NCBI GenBank assembly: GCA_014155875.1
Contig: JACEFZ010014552.1
Span: 51,001 to 115,000 of the forward strand
DNA length: 64,000 nt
Direction: 5' to 3'
Origin: Cepaea nemoralis
Taxonomy: Eukaryota; Mollusca; Gastropoda; Stylommatophora; Helicidae
Part shown: positions 32,062 through 45,612 of the stretch, one piece after another
Position numbering within the stretch: the stretch's first letter is position 1
How the letters are laid out: each line of letters opens with the position of its first letter
The notes under the pieces: model-generated
The model's database searches: none
What the model was told of the DNA's origin: nothing
Seen by the model: the letters and a program-made list of their open reading frames with translations, nothing else
Position numbers and translations under genes: made by a program

Positions 32062-32189
32062 ACCATGTACTCAGTAAACCTCTAGGCGTAGAAAAGAGTG
32101 TTATAAATACTCTCCGAAAAAAAACTTACATCCTAATGTGTCCACTCGAACATAAAAATTACCATCTAAATAATGTTATCACCATTATC

Positions 32190-32265
32190 ATCACCATGCC
32201 GAAAAGCGTAAGCGGTCGTGATTCGCCATCTCACACAATCACCAGAGCCGTGGATCAGGTTTCTG
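32190..32265 (-). mobile_element. LINE family B 3' end fragment
   Basis: The sequence around CACCATGCCGAAAAGCGTAA and ATCACCAGAGCCGTGGATCA matches the minus-strand 3' ends at 4212, 27447 and 56297. Only about 70 bp remain. Confidence 0.65.
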
Positions 32266-32351
32266 TTCTCTGGAATCAAACGTACATCTAAACAAAGAAT
32301 CCATTAATTGTTATCATAATGATGAAGCCTTCTCCACACGTCTTAGCGTTT

Positions 32352-33569
32352 CGTAATGGAACTACTATGTGTATACATGAATGATGGCCTATTAATACAC
32401 AATGAAATACGTAATGGAACTACTATGTGTATACATGAATGATGGCCTATTAATACACAATGAAATACGTAATGGAACTACTATGTGTATACATGAATGA
32501 TGGCCTATTAATACACAATGAAATACGTAATGGAACTACTATGTGTATACATGAATGATGGCCTATTAATACACAATGAAATACGTAATGGAACTACTAT
32601 GTGTATACATGAATGATGGCCTATTAATACACAATGAAATACGTCATGGAACTACTATGTGTATACATGAATGATGGCCTATTAATACACAATGAAATAC
32701 GTCATGGAACTACTATGTGTTACATGAATGATGGCCTATTAATACACAATGAAATACGTCATGGAACTACTATGTGTATACATGAATGATGGCCTATTAA
32801 TACACAATGAAATACGTCATGGAACTACTATGTGTATACATGAATGATGGCCTATTAATACACAATGAAATACGTAATGGAACTACTATGTTTATACATG
32901 AATGATGGCCTATTAATACACAATGAAATACGTAATGGAACTACTATGTGTATACATGAATGATGGCCTATTAATACATAATGAAATACGTAATGGAACT
33001 ACTATGTGTATACATGAATGATGGCCTATTAATACACAATGAAATACGTAATGGAAACTACTATGTGTATACATGAATGATGGCCTATTAATACACAATG
33101 AAATACGTAATGGAACTACTATGTGTATACATGAATGATGGCCTATATACATAATGAAATACGTAATGGAACTACTATGTGTATACATGAATGATGGACC
33201 TATTAATACACAATGAAATACATGAATGATGGAAATACGTAATGGAACTACTATGTGTATACATGAATGATGGCCTATTAATACACAATGAAAATACGTA
33301 ATAGGACACACTATGTGTATACATGAATGATGGCCTATTAATACACAATGAAATACGTCATGGAACTACTATGTATACTGAATGATGGCCTATTAATACA
33401 CAATGAAATACGTAATGGAACAATTATGTGTATACATGAATGATGGCCTATTAATACACAATGAAATACGTAATGGAACTACTATGTGTATACATGAATG
33501 ATGGCCTATTAATACACAATGAAATACGTAATGGAACTACTATGTGTATACATGAATGATGGCCTATTA
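32352..33569. repeat. 58-bp tandem repeat, left block
   Basis: The unit starts CGTAATGGAACTACTATGTG, continues TATACATGAATGATGGCC and ends TATTAATACACAATGAAATA. About 21 units lie here, mostly identical, with CGTCATGG variants at 32640-32820 and a few broken units near 33150-33380. Minus-strand open frames (VLIGHHSCIHIVV repeats) are translations of the array. Confidence 0.95.
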
Positions 33570-33920
33570 CCATTGGCACCTTGCCGTCTTGACAGACGAT
33601 AGTTTGTGCTCTAAAAAGGCATAATACTTTAACTATGGCGGTAGCGAGTGTGACTGATAAGGCCAATTTGCGCTGTAAATGTCCGTTCACAGTGGGTGCA
33701 TGTGAAACACGTGGTCATTTCCACCATCATGCACCATCTTACGTCTCAAACGCTTGTGTGTGACTTTTCTGCAATAATTTTCTCCTTTGACTTTATTTCC
33801 ATTTCTGATATTTGCCCTCCATGCAACATGTTCAGCGGCGACCTTGCTCCCAATGTGCATTATCAATGCCTGTATCAATCATGTCCCGCTTACACACATC
33901 TTTGTATCGTAGTAGAGGCC
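33570..33920 (-). pseudogene. LINE family A 3' end inserted in the 58-bp array
   Basis: On minus this 351-bp block runs from GGCCTCTACTACGATACAAA through GGACATGATTGATACAGGC, VAWRANIRNGN and the finger region (CTHCERTFTA-like, broken) to the terminal GGCAAGGTGCCAATGG. A 12-bp direct repeat GATGGCCTATTA (33558-33569 and 33921-33932) brackets it, and the array resumes in the same unit. It is a 5'-truncated retrotransposed copy. The finger and reading frame are degraded. Confidence 0.9.
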
Positions 33921-34182
33921 GATGGCCTATTAATACACAATGAAATACGTAATGGAACTACTATGTGTATACATGAATGATGGCCTATTAATACACAATG
34001 AAATACGTAATGGAACTACTATGTGTATACATGAATGATGGCCTATTAATACACAATGAAATACGTAATGGAACTACTATGTTTATTACATGAATGATGG
34101 CGTATTAATACACAATGAAATACGTAATGGAACTACTATGTGTATACATGAATGATGGCCTATTAATACACAATGAAATAGC
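33921..34182. repeat. 58-bp tandem repeat, right block
   Basis: About 4.5 further units of the 58-bp repeat, continuing after the LINE insertion. Confidence 0.95.
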
Positions 34183-34569
34183 TAAATTACTTTTTTTTTG
34201 CTCGCTTTGAACGAGGTCGAAGTCCACGCTGGAATGATTTTAGCGTGTGAACTAGCTTTACCTATTACTAGCGTCTCTCGCCATCAGGGCGAACCCACTC
34301 CGACTTCTAAGGTACTTGTAATTTACAATAATTGATACAAATAATAGCTAAAGACACCCCTGTCTCTTAAAATCATACAATAAAATACACAACGAGTTTT
34401 CATATTTGTTCTTGTTTAAAGAAAACTTATTTATGCTTTAATCATGTCAGTCACTTATTTATGTTGCTTACTAAATACTTAATTTCGATCAATCAGTATT
34501 CATGAAATTTGGTCTCAGAAGAAATGACATGCCTCTATATACATTTGTACCTGCAAATATCGCTTAGGT

Positions 34570-34572
<3 letters not shown>
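34183..34572. other. Unclassified sequence
   Basis: Nothing recognisable; an oligo-T run lies near 34191-34199. Confidence 0.4.

Positions 34573-34665
<93 letters not shown>
34573..34665. repeat. (CT)n microsatellite
   Basis: About 45 TC dinucleotides in an almost pure run. Confidence 0.97.
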
Positions 34666-34666
<1 letters not shown>

Positions 34667-34924
34667 ATTTTATCTGTCATACTACACTCTCTGCGCCATT
34701 CCTTTTCTTGTCTTTTGTTATTATCGTCTCATTTTATCCTTTCAATGACTGTATTGCTCCTTGCCGATACATAAGATGGAATTCCACATATCATCATCTC
34801 ATCACTTTTGCATGGATGCATAAAGTCATCAGTCACTGAACTGTAAACGGTATTTAAAATGTAATTTTAATTGAAAAATTCTACGTGGGTAATATTTCCA
34901 TTTTAAAACATATTATTTAGTTTT
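34666..34924. other. Unclassified sequence between microsatellites
   Basis: No feature recognised in this 260-bp stretch. Confidence 0.4.
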
Positions 34925-34993
34925 ACACACACACACACACACACACACACGTGTGCGCGCGCCTGTGTGTGTGTGTGTGTGTGTGTGCTGTGC

Positions 34994-35041
<48 letters not shown>
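34925..35041. repeat. (AC)n/(GT)n compound microsatellite
   Basis: A CA run (34925-34950) switches to GTGTGCGCGC and then a long GT run to 35041. The CA and GT halves are inverted relative to each other and could form a hairpin. It abuts the 3' end of a LINE A copy. Confidence 0.95.
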
Positions 35042-35043
<2 letters not shown>

Positions 35044-36118
35044 CTGGAACCTTGCCGTCTTGACAAAGGATAATTTCATACATTGTGCTTCAAATACAAA
35101 AGGCACAGTAATTATAATCCATGACGGAACCAAATGTGACTGATCAGACCAATTCGCGCAGTAAATGTTTGTCCACAATGGATGCATGTAAATACACGGT
35201 CATTTCCACCACCACGCACTATATGTCGTCTCACACGCTCGATGTGTAACCTATCTGCAATATTTTCTCCTTTGTCTTTATTCCATGTATGATCTTTGCC
35301 CTCCAAGCAACGCGATCAGCGGTGACTAGCTCCGAATGTGCAATATCAATGCCTGTATCAATCATGTCCCGCTTACACACATCTGTGTACCAGTGATCTT
35401 TTACCCATCTTTAATTCATCAAACAAGAATTCCTTCGGTATACTACCGCTGTTCTTCGTGCTGTTGTGTCTTACCCATCTAAGTCTACGAATATTACGCA
35501 TTGAACAAGCCGTCATACAACCCGATCTTTCAACTACTTCACTATTTGTGCTGTTGTATTGCCACTTAATACCAAATATTCTTCGCAGACACCGTATATA
35601 AAAGATGTTTAAACGTTTCACTTGGTGAGAATAAGTTGAACAGGCTTTATTGCCATGAAGAGTATTAAATAAACAGGCTAGATAAACCATGACTTTTGTT
35701 TTGGCAGTAAGCTGTCTGTTCTTCTAGACTCTTTTTGTTAACCTGCTTATTGTTGTTGCTGCCTTACCAATACTGATTAGATTTAGGGATAATATATTGT
35801 TTATTTCTGATCCTGGATATGTGAAATAGTCTACTATCTCCTGTTCTGCGTTATCAATAAAGATTGATGATACCTAATTTTGCTCCTTGTGTCATAATGG
35901 ATGTCATCCTTTCGCTAATTGTTAAACCAAATTCATAACAAGCATTGGAGAATGCTGGTAGGAGATGTAATTCTTTCTCAGAGTGGGTTGTGATTGCAGC
36001 ATCATCTGCAAAAAGCAACCGTCTGATCAATACCCTCCTAATTTTGGTCTTGGCCTTCACTCTCTGAGCATTGTAGAGGCCACCATCTGAGCGTGAGTGA
36101 ATGTATATACCACCATCC
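35042..36118 (-). pseudogene. LINE family A copy with intact FADD motif
   Basis: On minus the 5' side (36060-35854) has KAKTKIRRVLIRRLLFADDA and ITTHSEKELHLLPAF, preserving the catalytic FADD box that the 9649-12214 copy has lost. LYGNKACSTYSHQVKRLNIF-like sequence and RCLRRIFGIKWQYNSTNSEV follow (35690-35373). The zinc-finger block CIHCGQTFTARIGLISHIWF (35190-35115) is complete in its Cys and His spacing. The 3' end is CAAGGTTCCAGTCAC, next to the GT microsatellite. Internal frame changes and 5' truncation near 36118 make it inactive. Confidence 0.87.
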
Positions 36119-36300
36119 TTGTCATGAAAGGCATATATATATATATATGGTTACGTCTCCACAATGAAGGTTGCCTGCAATGGATGTATGTATGTATTTA
36201 TATAAGCATGTATTTGTGTATCTAAGTATGTATGTATCTAAGTATGTATGTATTTATGTATGTATGTATTTATGTGCGTGTGTCTGCATGTATGTATGTA
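36119..36300. repeat. (TA)n and (ATGT)n microsatellites
   Basis: A TA run at 36136-36149 and imperfect TATG/TATGTATT tetranucleotide repeats at about 36184-36300. Confidence 0.85.
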
Positions 36301-36747
36301 AGTCATAATGACAATTTAAGAATGGCCGTCCCACTTTTGACATACGCCAAAGCGGAGCAGCGTTCTATTATCCGTTTTTTTTTTTAATCAGTGAAGGCGT
36401 GAATCCTATAGAAATTCATCGGCGAATAAAAATCCAGTATGGTGATGCATATGGTGATTTATTTATAACTTAATCCGTTATTAAATTCAATAATTTTACC
36501 TTCAAATATATTTTTCACATGTGTAAGTATATTCGTATCACAAATGTTTGTATTATTGTTATAATATCTTAGAAATTCAATGAAAATATTAAAGATTCTA
36601 ATGAAATGGTCAAAGAGTTGTCATTTAAGTAGTGCACGGACACTGATGTCTTATGATTGATCAAACAGTCATTAAATCCTGCAAATCTCATGAAGGAGAT
36701 CGCCAGACTGGAAAACTGTCTTATTGTTCAGTTGAGTCTAGGTATTC

Positions 36748-36748
<1 letters not shown>
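36301..36748. other. Unclassified sequence
   Basis: Nothing recognisable; a T run lies at 36376-36385. Confidence 0.4.
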
Positions 36749-36779
<31 letters not shown>

Positions 36780-36920
36780 CTTCTTCTTCTTCTTCTTCTT
36801 CTTCTTCTTCTTCTTCTTCTTCTTCTTCTTCTTCTTCTTCTTCTTCTGCTTCTTCTTCTTCTTCTTCTTCTTCTTCTTCTTCTTCTTCTTCTTCTTCTTT
36901 TTCTTCTTCTTCTTCTTCTT
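36749..36920. repeat. (GTT)n/(CTT)n microsatellite at the left edge of the LTR array
   Basis: About 10 GTT units switch at 36779 to about 45 CTT/TTC units ending at 36920. Poly-Leu, poly-Ser, poly-Phe and poly-Arg frames here are artefacts. The same TTC repeat resumes directly after the array at 55887. Confidence 0.97.
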
Positions 36921-39243
36921 TGTGGGATGTGGATTTTAATTCCTGAGAATGATTCGTTAAAATGTCTAGGGGGTATTATTGATTCTCTGGTCACTGGTTA
37001 GAATGCAGGGTGATCAGGGATATTTACCACAAATCCCAGGAGGAAAGAGTTCCATCCTTGAAACAATGGCATCTGTGTGTAGGTTTCCCTTCCCACTTCA
37101 TCACCCTTTACATTTTCTATGGTGCTAGAAGGATATTGATTGCTCACAACATATAAACAACCCCTTGTTGGACACCACATTTACTTGATGTACACAACAC
37201 TTTTGGACAAACAGTTCAGGTATTAACTCAAGATCAGCAGTTACATATATAGGTGTAATAAACACTATGCATTTTCAGACAGGCATGGGACTTAGTTGCA
37301 TTGTTACAATATAGTACCCAGTGACCCCCAAAAAAAACAACAACAGTGTTATCACAAACAACATAACAACCACAAATTGGTTCTGCTAACTCGACTCATT
37401 GTACCTAGATAAAATCACATTGGTCTAGGTGCAGAAACCCAACATATATATTTGTTTCTGACACCATGTACAATTATCATATTTAAAAATAATGAGTTGA
37501 TGTCAAAATACTATTTACCTTAACCATCATTGGTTATACCTCAATAACACTCTTTATATGTCATAGAAGAAAAAAACACACATGAAAACAGTTGATACTA
37601 ATAATTAAATTAATTAATTATAGTGTTCATTTAGGCATTGCGGATGGGTATTCTTCTCCAGTGCAAAGCAGTTAATGTCCATATTTATCCTTGACACCAA
37701 TAAATACTCACAGTCATGTTTAATGTCCACTGAAGTTTGTTGCGGAATTACTTATAATCCTTATTAGGAAATAAATTCACCACATATCTCCTCCGAGGAG
37801 CTGAATTCAAGAATCTTCTTTGCGAACGGCTCGGTGTCAGTGTGAAATTGAGGCCTGGGTTGGTCATACCTTCAGGAGATGCATCTTGAGTCTTGGACTA
37901 AGGTTCTTCCCTATATCACCATATCCGATGAAAAGGATGCCTACCTTTCAGCGTCTCGGCTTATAATATCCGAATCTCAATTTTGTTCCCACATATTTTT
38001 CACCCACCTAGTCATCAGTCTATAACCTATTCCACCGTTATTGGCATTTAGGCTGACATGGGACCAGCACAGAGTTCTGATTCATTATTTACTTTCAGTG
38101 TAGACATACAATTCTGCTTGTTATTCATTTGGTTCATCTGGAATTAATTCCAGGATTCTGCTGCAGGCATGGAACTGAAGAATATTGATTCCACCACATA
38201 TCCAGGGTTGCAAGCCATCAGGTGATTCCTGTGGTTGCAGGCGTAGAGGCATTTACTCCGCTAGCTGCTTTCATATGGTCTTTTTTATGTGTTAGGTTTG
38301 GGAACCTTGAGGTAATCTGGTGTAGGTATGGTTTTCAGTTGGTACCTTGGTTGTATTTGGTTCAATGTCTTCTTCCCATTTGTTTGGGTGGGTGTTCATA
38401 GCTAGAACTTGGTGTTGCATGGCTGGAACCTTATGTTTGACTGTTGCAGCTGTGAGATGTTCTTTCGAAGACTTATCCATTGTGGATATTAACTTGGTAA
38501 TCCAACCAACAGTTGAAGATTGCTCACTGTTGTTAGTTTTAATAACTTGTAGAAGGATTGTCCCATAGTTTCACTGATTTTGTTGAATGATGAGGCCATA
38601 GATGATACTCCTCAAACGTATAACTGACGAGTCACTGTTGTCAGTTACTTTGTTGATCTTCATCTTTGTAGATTATTAGATCTTGAAGTCCATCCTGGAT
38701 ATTCCTACTAAAATAGGACTTAATCACTCACCCAATCAGTTATCTTCAACTTTTCTGTTGCTCGCTATGGAGCTATTGAGCGCCGCAGTAAACATTGAGG
38801 TATTGCTAGATCCAGGACTATGGTTTGGACATTCACTTTATGGCTGTTGACCCAGGATCCAGTGTTAGTGATATAGTCCCACCAAATTCAACCACTACCT
38901 GCTTCTCTTCAATAGCTTGAAGAGAATCATGTTTTTAAAGGCAACAATACCTTTTCCCCACACGGGGAAAGAAATCCCACAAGGGAACGCACGTCTGTTT
39001 ACTTTCTTAGCTTGAACTAAAAATGGCTACACTGGGCCTTTGTCTTACAATCAGTCAACGACTGTTGGCCAGGTACGTAAAAGAAATAAAGCCAAATAAA
39101 TTTAGCTCGCCACAGTCAGTCTATCGCTGTTTTATTTTCTATTCCTACCTAAGCAAGTTACTTAACCAGTAATTGTAAGGGTTTGTTTATTTTTAAGGGA
39201 GTCAATGCTTAGGAAAGGGTAGGGACGTTTTTATTATATTACA
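36921..39243 (-). repeat. Long terminal repeat 1 of the 5.55-kb array
   Basis: The 2323-bp terminal repeat begins TGTGGGATG and ends ATTACA, so both strands read TG...CA. It recurs at 42467-44787, 48017-50336 and 53567-55886. On minus it starts TGTAATATAATAAAAACG. It differs from inner copies by single-base insertions near 38355 and 38815 and shares with LTR 4 the variants TTGTCTTAC and ACGACTG (about 39042-39062). Short frames (for example minus 38480-38292) match no family I know. Confidence 0.8.
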
Positions 39244-39980
39244 CGCCTCCCCCATTTAAGACATTTATTTCCTTCCGAAAATAAATGGTCAAATAGTACT
39301 CTACAATTTCCGTCTTTACATTGACTCACCTAGTCTCCATTCCTTATTAATTTCTTGCATTACTTCCCTATGTTATATAATCAGAGCCACGTCCATTTTC
39401 TTTTAGTCACGACAACTGGCATAACCTTACAGGATTATTTCTCTTTTAGTGAAAGAGTGTAGCACCCTCTCCACTGTTGTCAGCTATTGTTTGAAATATG
39501 AGTGGTTATCTGATAATTTGTTACTTTCAAGTACTAGTTTGTCTGCATCAAACCGACTTTTTGAAGCAATTGAAATGTCATCATTAAGCTTGATTTCTCT
39601 CTCATTAGATTATCAATCTTGAGATTATGTTAAAACCGACGGTTAATTCTGCGTCTACTGATAGCATATTAAACTCGCCCGTCTCTCTGTAAGTTAGACG
39701 TTTGTTTTAACTATAGATCTGATATTTAAAGGAAGCTAAAGATGGTTCCTGTTGAAATACATTTTCATCCAACACATCATGTGTTTGGGTTATAAGTCGA
39801 GTTATGGGATTTTCCTATCAGTTTTGATAACTACTGATTAGAGTGGTGTCCCTTTCTCTTGCGGGTTTACCCGGAGAATCTCGTCTAACATGTAAACAAG
39901 GTCCAACTTTTCTAGATTTCCGTTCTGAACCGAATTTTCCGGGGAACATGAATCTATCAGAAATGAAGTAATTCTTAGCT

Positions 39981-40063
<83 letters not shown>

Positions 40064-42466
40064 TTTTCCTTCTAACCTAGATCTATTTTACGCTAGAATC
40101 CTTATTAGTAATTCTAACCTGATGTGTTTGAGTTTCACTCTGTATTTGTTGCTTTGGTGTTGAATTACGAGCAATTTTGTGTCGCTTGGCGTACATTGAT
40201 CGTCGTCTGCCTCCCTCCAGGTTTTAGACTATTTTCAACTTAGCAACATACATTGTTATGTAGGTTCAGACGTATTGTCTCCTACCATATATAATCAGTT
40301 CAGTGAGAAGTTAAAAGCCCCTTCTTTTTTTATTCCTGTGATAGTCTTCCAGACAATCAAGTTGCTGGTTCACTTTCAGTTATGGGTGTGGATTACTAGT
40401 CTTTGTAAAATTACTATTACATCTGTATCTCCCTCTCATACTGGCGTCTCCTGAGTTGTGTCCTCAAGATAACAGGTAAGGTACTCTTAATGTTTCTCTC
40501 CAGTTTTGTTTTCCTCCGTTTAATACGTGGAAACTCTGGATTTATTTAGATTGACTAAGGTCTATCTTTGAACTGTTATATAATTTACTAGCTGGATTCC
40601 TGATTGAAATTCCTAATCTAGTAAACATCAAGCAATTCTTCAGCTATATGCTCCAATTTGCTTGGTTTTTACCCAGCTATATTCCAATTTTCTAGCATGG
40701 GTTCACTGTATAAGTTTTAGGCGTTTCCTCTCTCTTTACGTCAAGGGGTTCGTCCTATCTATAAACAGCATCTATTTCAAGAGTTGTTTATTTAATTGTT
40801 GCTTTTACTGATTCGTATCAGTTATTTAAGCTAATCTCTGTTAGTCTGGATCTGCTTTCACATATTTAATGCTGGCATATAATCCTAGTCAGAACTGAGA
40901 TGTAGAAATCTGTTTCGTCTTGCGATTGATTTCTGATTAATCTACCTTTTAGTAGGCTTCGATCATTATCTAGAATTTAGTTACTCGGTTAGTTTTAAAG
41001 AAAATACAATTGAGTCGCGCGCCTCTATTGTACCCTTATTGCCCTTTTTAATTCTTCCCTTATGAGAATATTAATGTTAGTTAGGCAATTACTGAAATAA
41101 CTTTACGTAAGCTAATCGCTAACTAAAAGCTGTTTCATTCCTCTTTTTGATGAGGATTTCTCATTGTGAACATTTGACTTAATGAGAATTAAACTGGAAA
41201 TTCCAATTTATTAGTTAATTCTTTAATTATACCTCCTACATGCCTATACGGTCTGTTTCCGCTACCATCAATAATGGAATCGGGGTGGATAATTTAAAGA
41301 AATACCTTATATTCTGTTGGGTCAGTAAGTGAGTTGATCAGTTTCACTTACATCACCAGGTGAATATTTTGGTTGACCCTATTTATTAACATATGGGCCA
41401 TCTGAGTTAGTTAATAATACTACTCATATCACCGGTGGAGTAGAATAAGTGTCGGTATGGCTTTTCTTCCTAAGTATCCATCATTTATTCACTTTACTTT
41501 ACTACCGGTGTTGTAGAACATGTTATGTCATATGGAAAAAAAAAGGATTAAATTAGGGTGCCCCTAAATACTGCAAATTCTTACAATATTCCTTCCCTTC
41601 CATTAATTATGTCTACATTTTTGCAAGTGGTGGTTTAGTCCTTACCCTTAGTTCATTTACTTTAGTTACTGCTATTTTCCCCTGGTTTAATTCATCTCTC
41701 AGGTATTATTTACTGTCCTACTGAATCTTCATTTGTTTATTAAATTTTTCCCTTTAAAAAAATTTACTGGATTTTTAACTTATCTGTCCTAATTATGTAT
41801 AAAATTGTCTATCACTCTCTGCTGCCTTGGTAACTTTTCAATATTACATGAATTATACAAGCAGATCAAGCATGAAAATACAATGATAATCAATGACAAA
41901 ATAGTTAATCAACACATGATTCATATGTAGGAACATAAACCTTATGGATACATAATATAGTAGTGTGTTCATGACTACACCACTTTTAAACCATTTAAAG
42001 AGAATACCAGAGTAGCAGAACCATACCTCAAACATCAAATGGGAATGACAATGAATTCTAAACATTCACTGAATTACCTATCTTATGTAAGTTTACCATC
42101 CCAGAGACCTTACTACTGGAGGTTCATTACTGGGCTTAGTTTCCCATCAATAAGATATAAATATGAGTGTTTTTTTTTTAAATCTCACACCAAACAACCA
42201 ACTACATGATGCATCTACCAGAATCAAGATACTACCTGTGAACAGTTTTGTACCCAAAAAAACCTATATTTATCTGAGCCATTATGGGTTCATATAACAC
42301 TTGACTCAGCTCATACTAATGAGTGATTAGGTCTGTTACTAACACTATAACATTCTGAAGTGACTTGGTTTACCTGCGAGAGGTTTTCCCTGAATTCATA
42401 TACCCACAATAATACACCAATTGTGATGTTTACCATAAGTTTTAATTCACGGACGATGCCCACACA
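39244..42466 (-). mobile_element. Internal region 1 of the non-autonomous LTR element
   Basis: 3223 bp between LTR 1 and LTR 2. On minus its 3' end is AAATGGGGGAGGCG, a polypurine tract directly before the LTR. Its 5' end, just after the LTR, reads TGTGTGGGCATCGTCCGTG, a possible but unproven primer-binding site. It has no gag, protease, RT or integrase frame; the longest frame is about 70 residues. A (CT)n microsatellite lies at 39985-40061. Confidence 0.7.
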
Positions 42467-44787
42467 TGTGGGATGTGGATTTTAATTCCTGAGAATGATT
42501 CGTTAAAATGTCTAGGGGGTATTATTGATTCTCTGGTCACTGGTTAGAATGCAGGGTGATCAGGGATATTTACCACAAATCCCAGGAGGAAAGAGTTCCA
42601 TCCTTGAAACAATGGCATCTGTGTGTAGGTTTCCCTTCCCACTTCATCACCCTTTACATTTTCTATGGTGCTAGAAGGATATTGATTGCTCACAACATAT
42701 AAACAACCCCTTGTTGGACACCACATTTACTTGATGTACACAACACTTTTGGACAAACAGTTCAGGTATTAACTCAAGATCAGCAGTTACATATATAGGT
42801 GTAATAAACACTATGCATTTTTCAGACAGGCATGGGACTTAGTTGCATTGTTACAATATAGTACCCAGTGACCCCAAAAAAACAACAACAGTGTTATCAC
42901 AAACAACATAACAACCACAAATTGGTTCTGCTAACTCGACTCATTGTACCTAGATAAAATCACATTGGTCTAGGTGCAGAAACCCAACATATATATTTGT
43001 TTCTGACACCATGTACAATTATCATATTTAAAAATAATGAGTTGATGTCAAAATACTATTTACCTTAACCATCATTGGTTATACCTCAATAACACTCTTT
43101 ATATGTCATAGAAGAAAAAACACACACATGAAAACAGTTGATACTAATAATTAAATTAATTAATTATAGTGTTCATTTAGGCATTGCGGATGGGTATTCT
43201 TCTCCAGTGCAAAGCAGTTAATGTCCATATTTATCCTTGACACCAATAAATACTCACAGTCATGTTTAATGTCCACTGAAGTTTGTTGCGGAATTACTTA
43301 TAATCCTTATTAGGAAATAAATTCACCACATATCTCCTCCGAGGAGCTGAATTCAAGAATCTTCTTTGCGAACGGCTCGTTGTCAGTGTGAAATTGAGGC
43401 CTGGGTTGGTCATACCTTCAGGAGATGCATCTTGAGTCTTGGACTAAGGTTCTTCCCTATATCACCATATCCGATGAAAAGGATGCCTACCTTTCAGCGT
43501 CTCGGCTTATAATATCCGAATCTCAATTTTGTTCCCACATATTTTTCACCCACCTAGTCATCAGTCTATAACCTATTCCACCGTTATTGGCATTTAGGCT
43601 GACATGGGACCAGCACAGAGTTCTGATTCATTATTTACTTTCAGTGTAGACATACAATTCTGCTTGTTATTCATTTGGTTCATCTGGAATTAATTCCAGG
43701 ATTCTGCTGCAGGCATGGAACTGAAGAATATTGATTCCACCACATATCCAGGGTTGCAAGCCATCAGGTGATTCCTGTGGTTGCAGGCGTAGAGGCATTT
43801 ACTCCGCTAGCTGCTTTCATATGGTCTTTTTTATGTGTTAGGTTTGGGAACCTTGAGGTAATCTGGTGTAGGTATGGTTTTCAGTTGGTACCTTGGTTGT
43901 ATTGGTTCAATGTCTTCTTCCCATTTGTTTGGGTGGGTGTTCATAGCTAGAACTTGGTGTTGCATGGCTGGAACCTTATGTTTGACTGTTGCAGCTGTGA
44001 GATGTTCTTTCGAAGACTTATCCATTGTGGATATTAACTTGGTAATCCAACCAACAGTTGAAGATTGCTCACTGTTGTTAGTTTTAATAACTTGTAGAAG
44101 GATTGTCCCATAGTTTCACTGATTTTGTTGAATGATGAGGCCATAGATGATACTCCTCAAACGTATAACTGACGAGTCACTGTTGTCAGTTACTTTGTTG
44201 ATCTTCATCTTTGTAGATTATTAGATCTTGAAGTCCATCCTGGATATTCCTACTAAAATAGGACTTAATCACTCACCCAATCAGTTATCTTCAACTTTTC
44301 TGTTGTTCGCTATGGAGCTATTGAGCGCCGCAGTAAACATTGAGGTATTGCTAGATCCAGACTATGGTTTGGACATTCACTTTATGGCTGTTGACCCAGG
44401 ATCCAGTGTTAGTGATATAGTCCCACCAAATTCAACCACTACCTGCTTCTCTTCAATAGCTTGAAGAGAATCGTGTTTTTAAAGGCAACAATACCTTTTC
44501 CCCACACGGGGAAAGAAATCCCACAAGGGAACGCACGTCTGTTTACTTTCTTAGCTTGAACTAAAAATGGCTACACTGGGCCTTTGTATTACAATCAGTC
44601 AACGATTGTTGGCCAGGTACGTAAAAGAAATAAAGCCAAATAAATTTAGCTCGCCACAGTCAGTATATCGCTGTTTTATTTTCTATTCCTACCTAAGCAA
44701 GTTACTTAACCAGTAATTGTAAGGGTTTGTTTATTTTTAAGGGAGTCAATGCTTAGGAAAGGGTAGGGACGTTTTTATTATATTACA
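42467..44787 (-). repeat. Long terminal repeat 2
   Basis: 2321 bp, same ends as LTR 1. It carries TTGTATTAC and ACGATTG (about 44586-44606), shared with LTR 3 but not with LTRs 1 and 4, and a private CGTTGTCAG variant near 43379. Confidence 0.8.
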
Positions 44788-45524
44788 CGCCTCCCCCATT
44801 TAAGACATTTATTTCCTTCCGAAAATAAATGGTCAAGTAGTACTCTACAATTTCCGTCTTTACATTGACTCACCTAGTCTCCATTCCTTATTAATTTCAT
44901 GCATTACTTCCCTATGTTATATAATCAGAGCCACGTCCATTTTCTTTTAGTCACGACAACTGGCATAACCTTACAGGATTATTTCTCTTTTAGTGAAAGA
45001 GTGTAGCACCCTCTCCACTGTTGTCAGCTATTGTTTGAAATATGAGTGGTTATCTGATAATTTGTTACTTTCAAGTACTAGTTTGTCTGCATCAAACCGA
45101 CTTTTTGAAGCAATTGAAATGTCATCATTAAGCTTGATTTCTCTCTCATTAGATTATCAATCTTGAGATTATGTTAAAACCGACGGTTAATTCTGCGTCT
45201 ACTGATAGCATATTAAACTCGCCCGTCTCTCTGTAAGTTAGACGTTTGTTTTAACTATAGATCTGATATTTAAAGGAAGCTAAAGATGGTTCCTGTTGAA
45301 ATACATTTTCATCCAACACATCATGTGTTTGGGTTATAAGTCGAGTTATGGGATTTTCCGATCAGTTTTGATAACTACTGATTAGAGTGGTGTCCCTTTC
45401 TCTTGCGGGTTTACCCGGAGAATCTCGTCTAACATGTAAACAAGGTCCAACTTTTCTAGATTTCCGTTCTGAACCGAATTTTCCGGGGAACATGAATCTA
45501 TCAGAAATGAAGTAATTCTTAGCT

Positions 45525-45612
<88 letters not shown>

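Noticed and set aside
32913..33690. Minus-strand frames with GHHSCIHIVV repeats
   Set aside because: Translations of the 58-bp tandem repeat and the LINE A insertion within it.
36653..37001. Poly-Ser, poly-Leu, poly-Phe and poly-Arg frames
   Set aside because: Translations of the (GTT)n/(CTT)n microsatellite.
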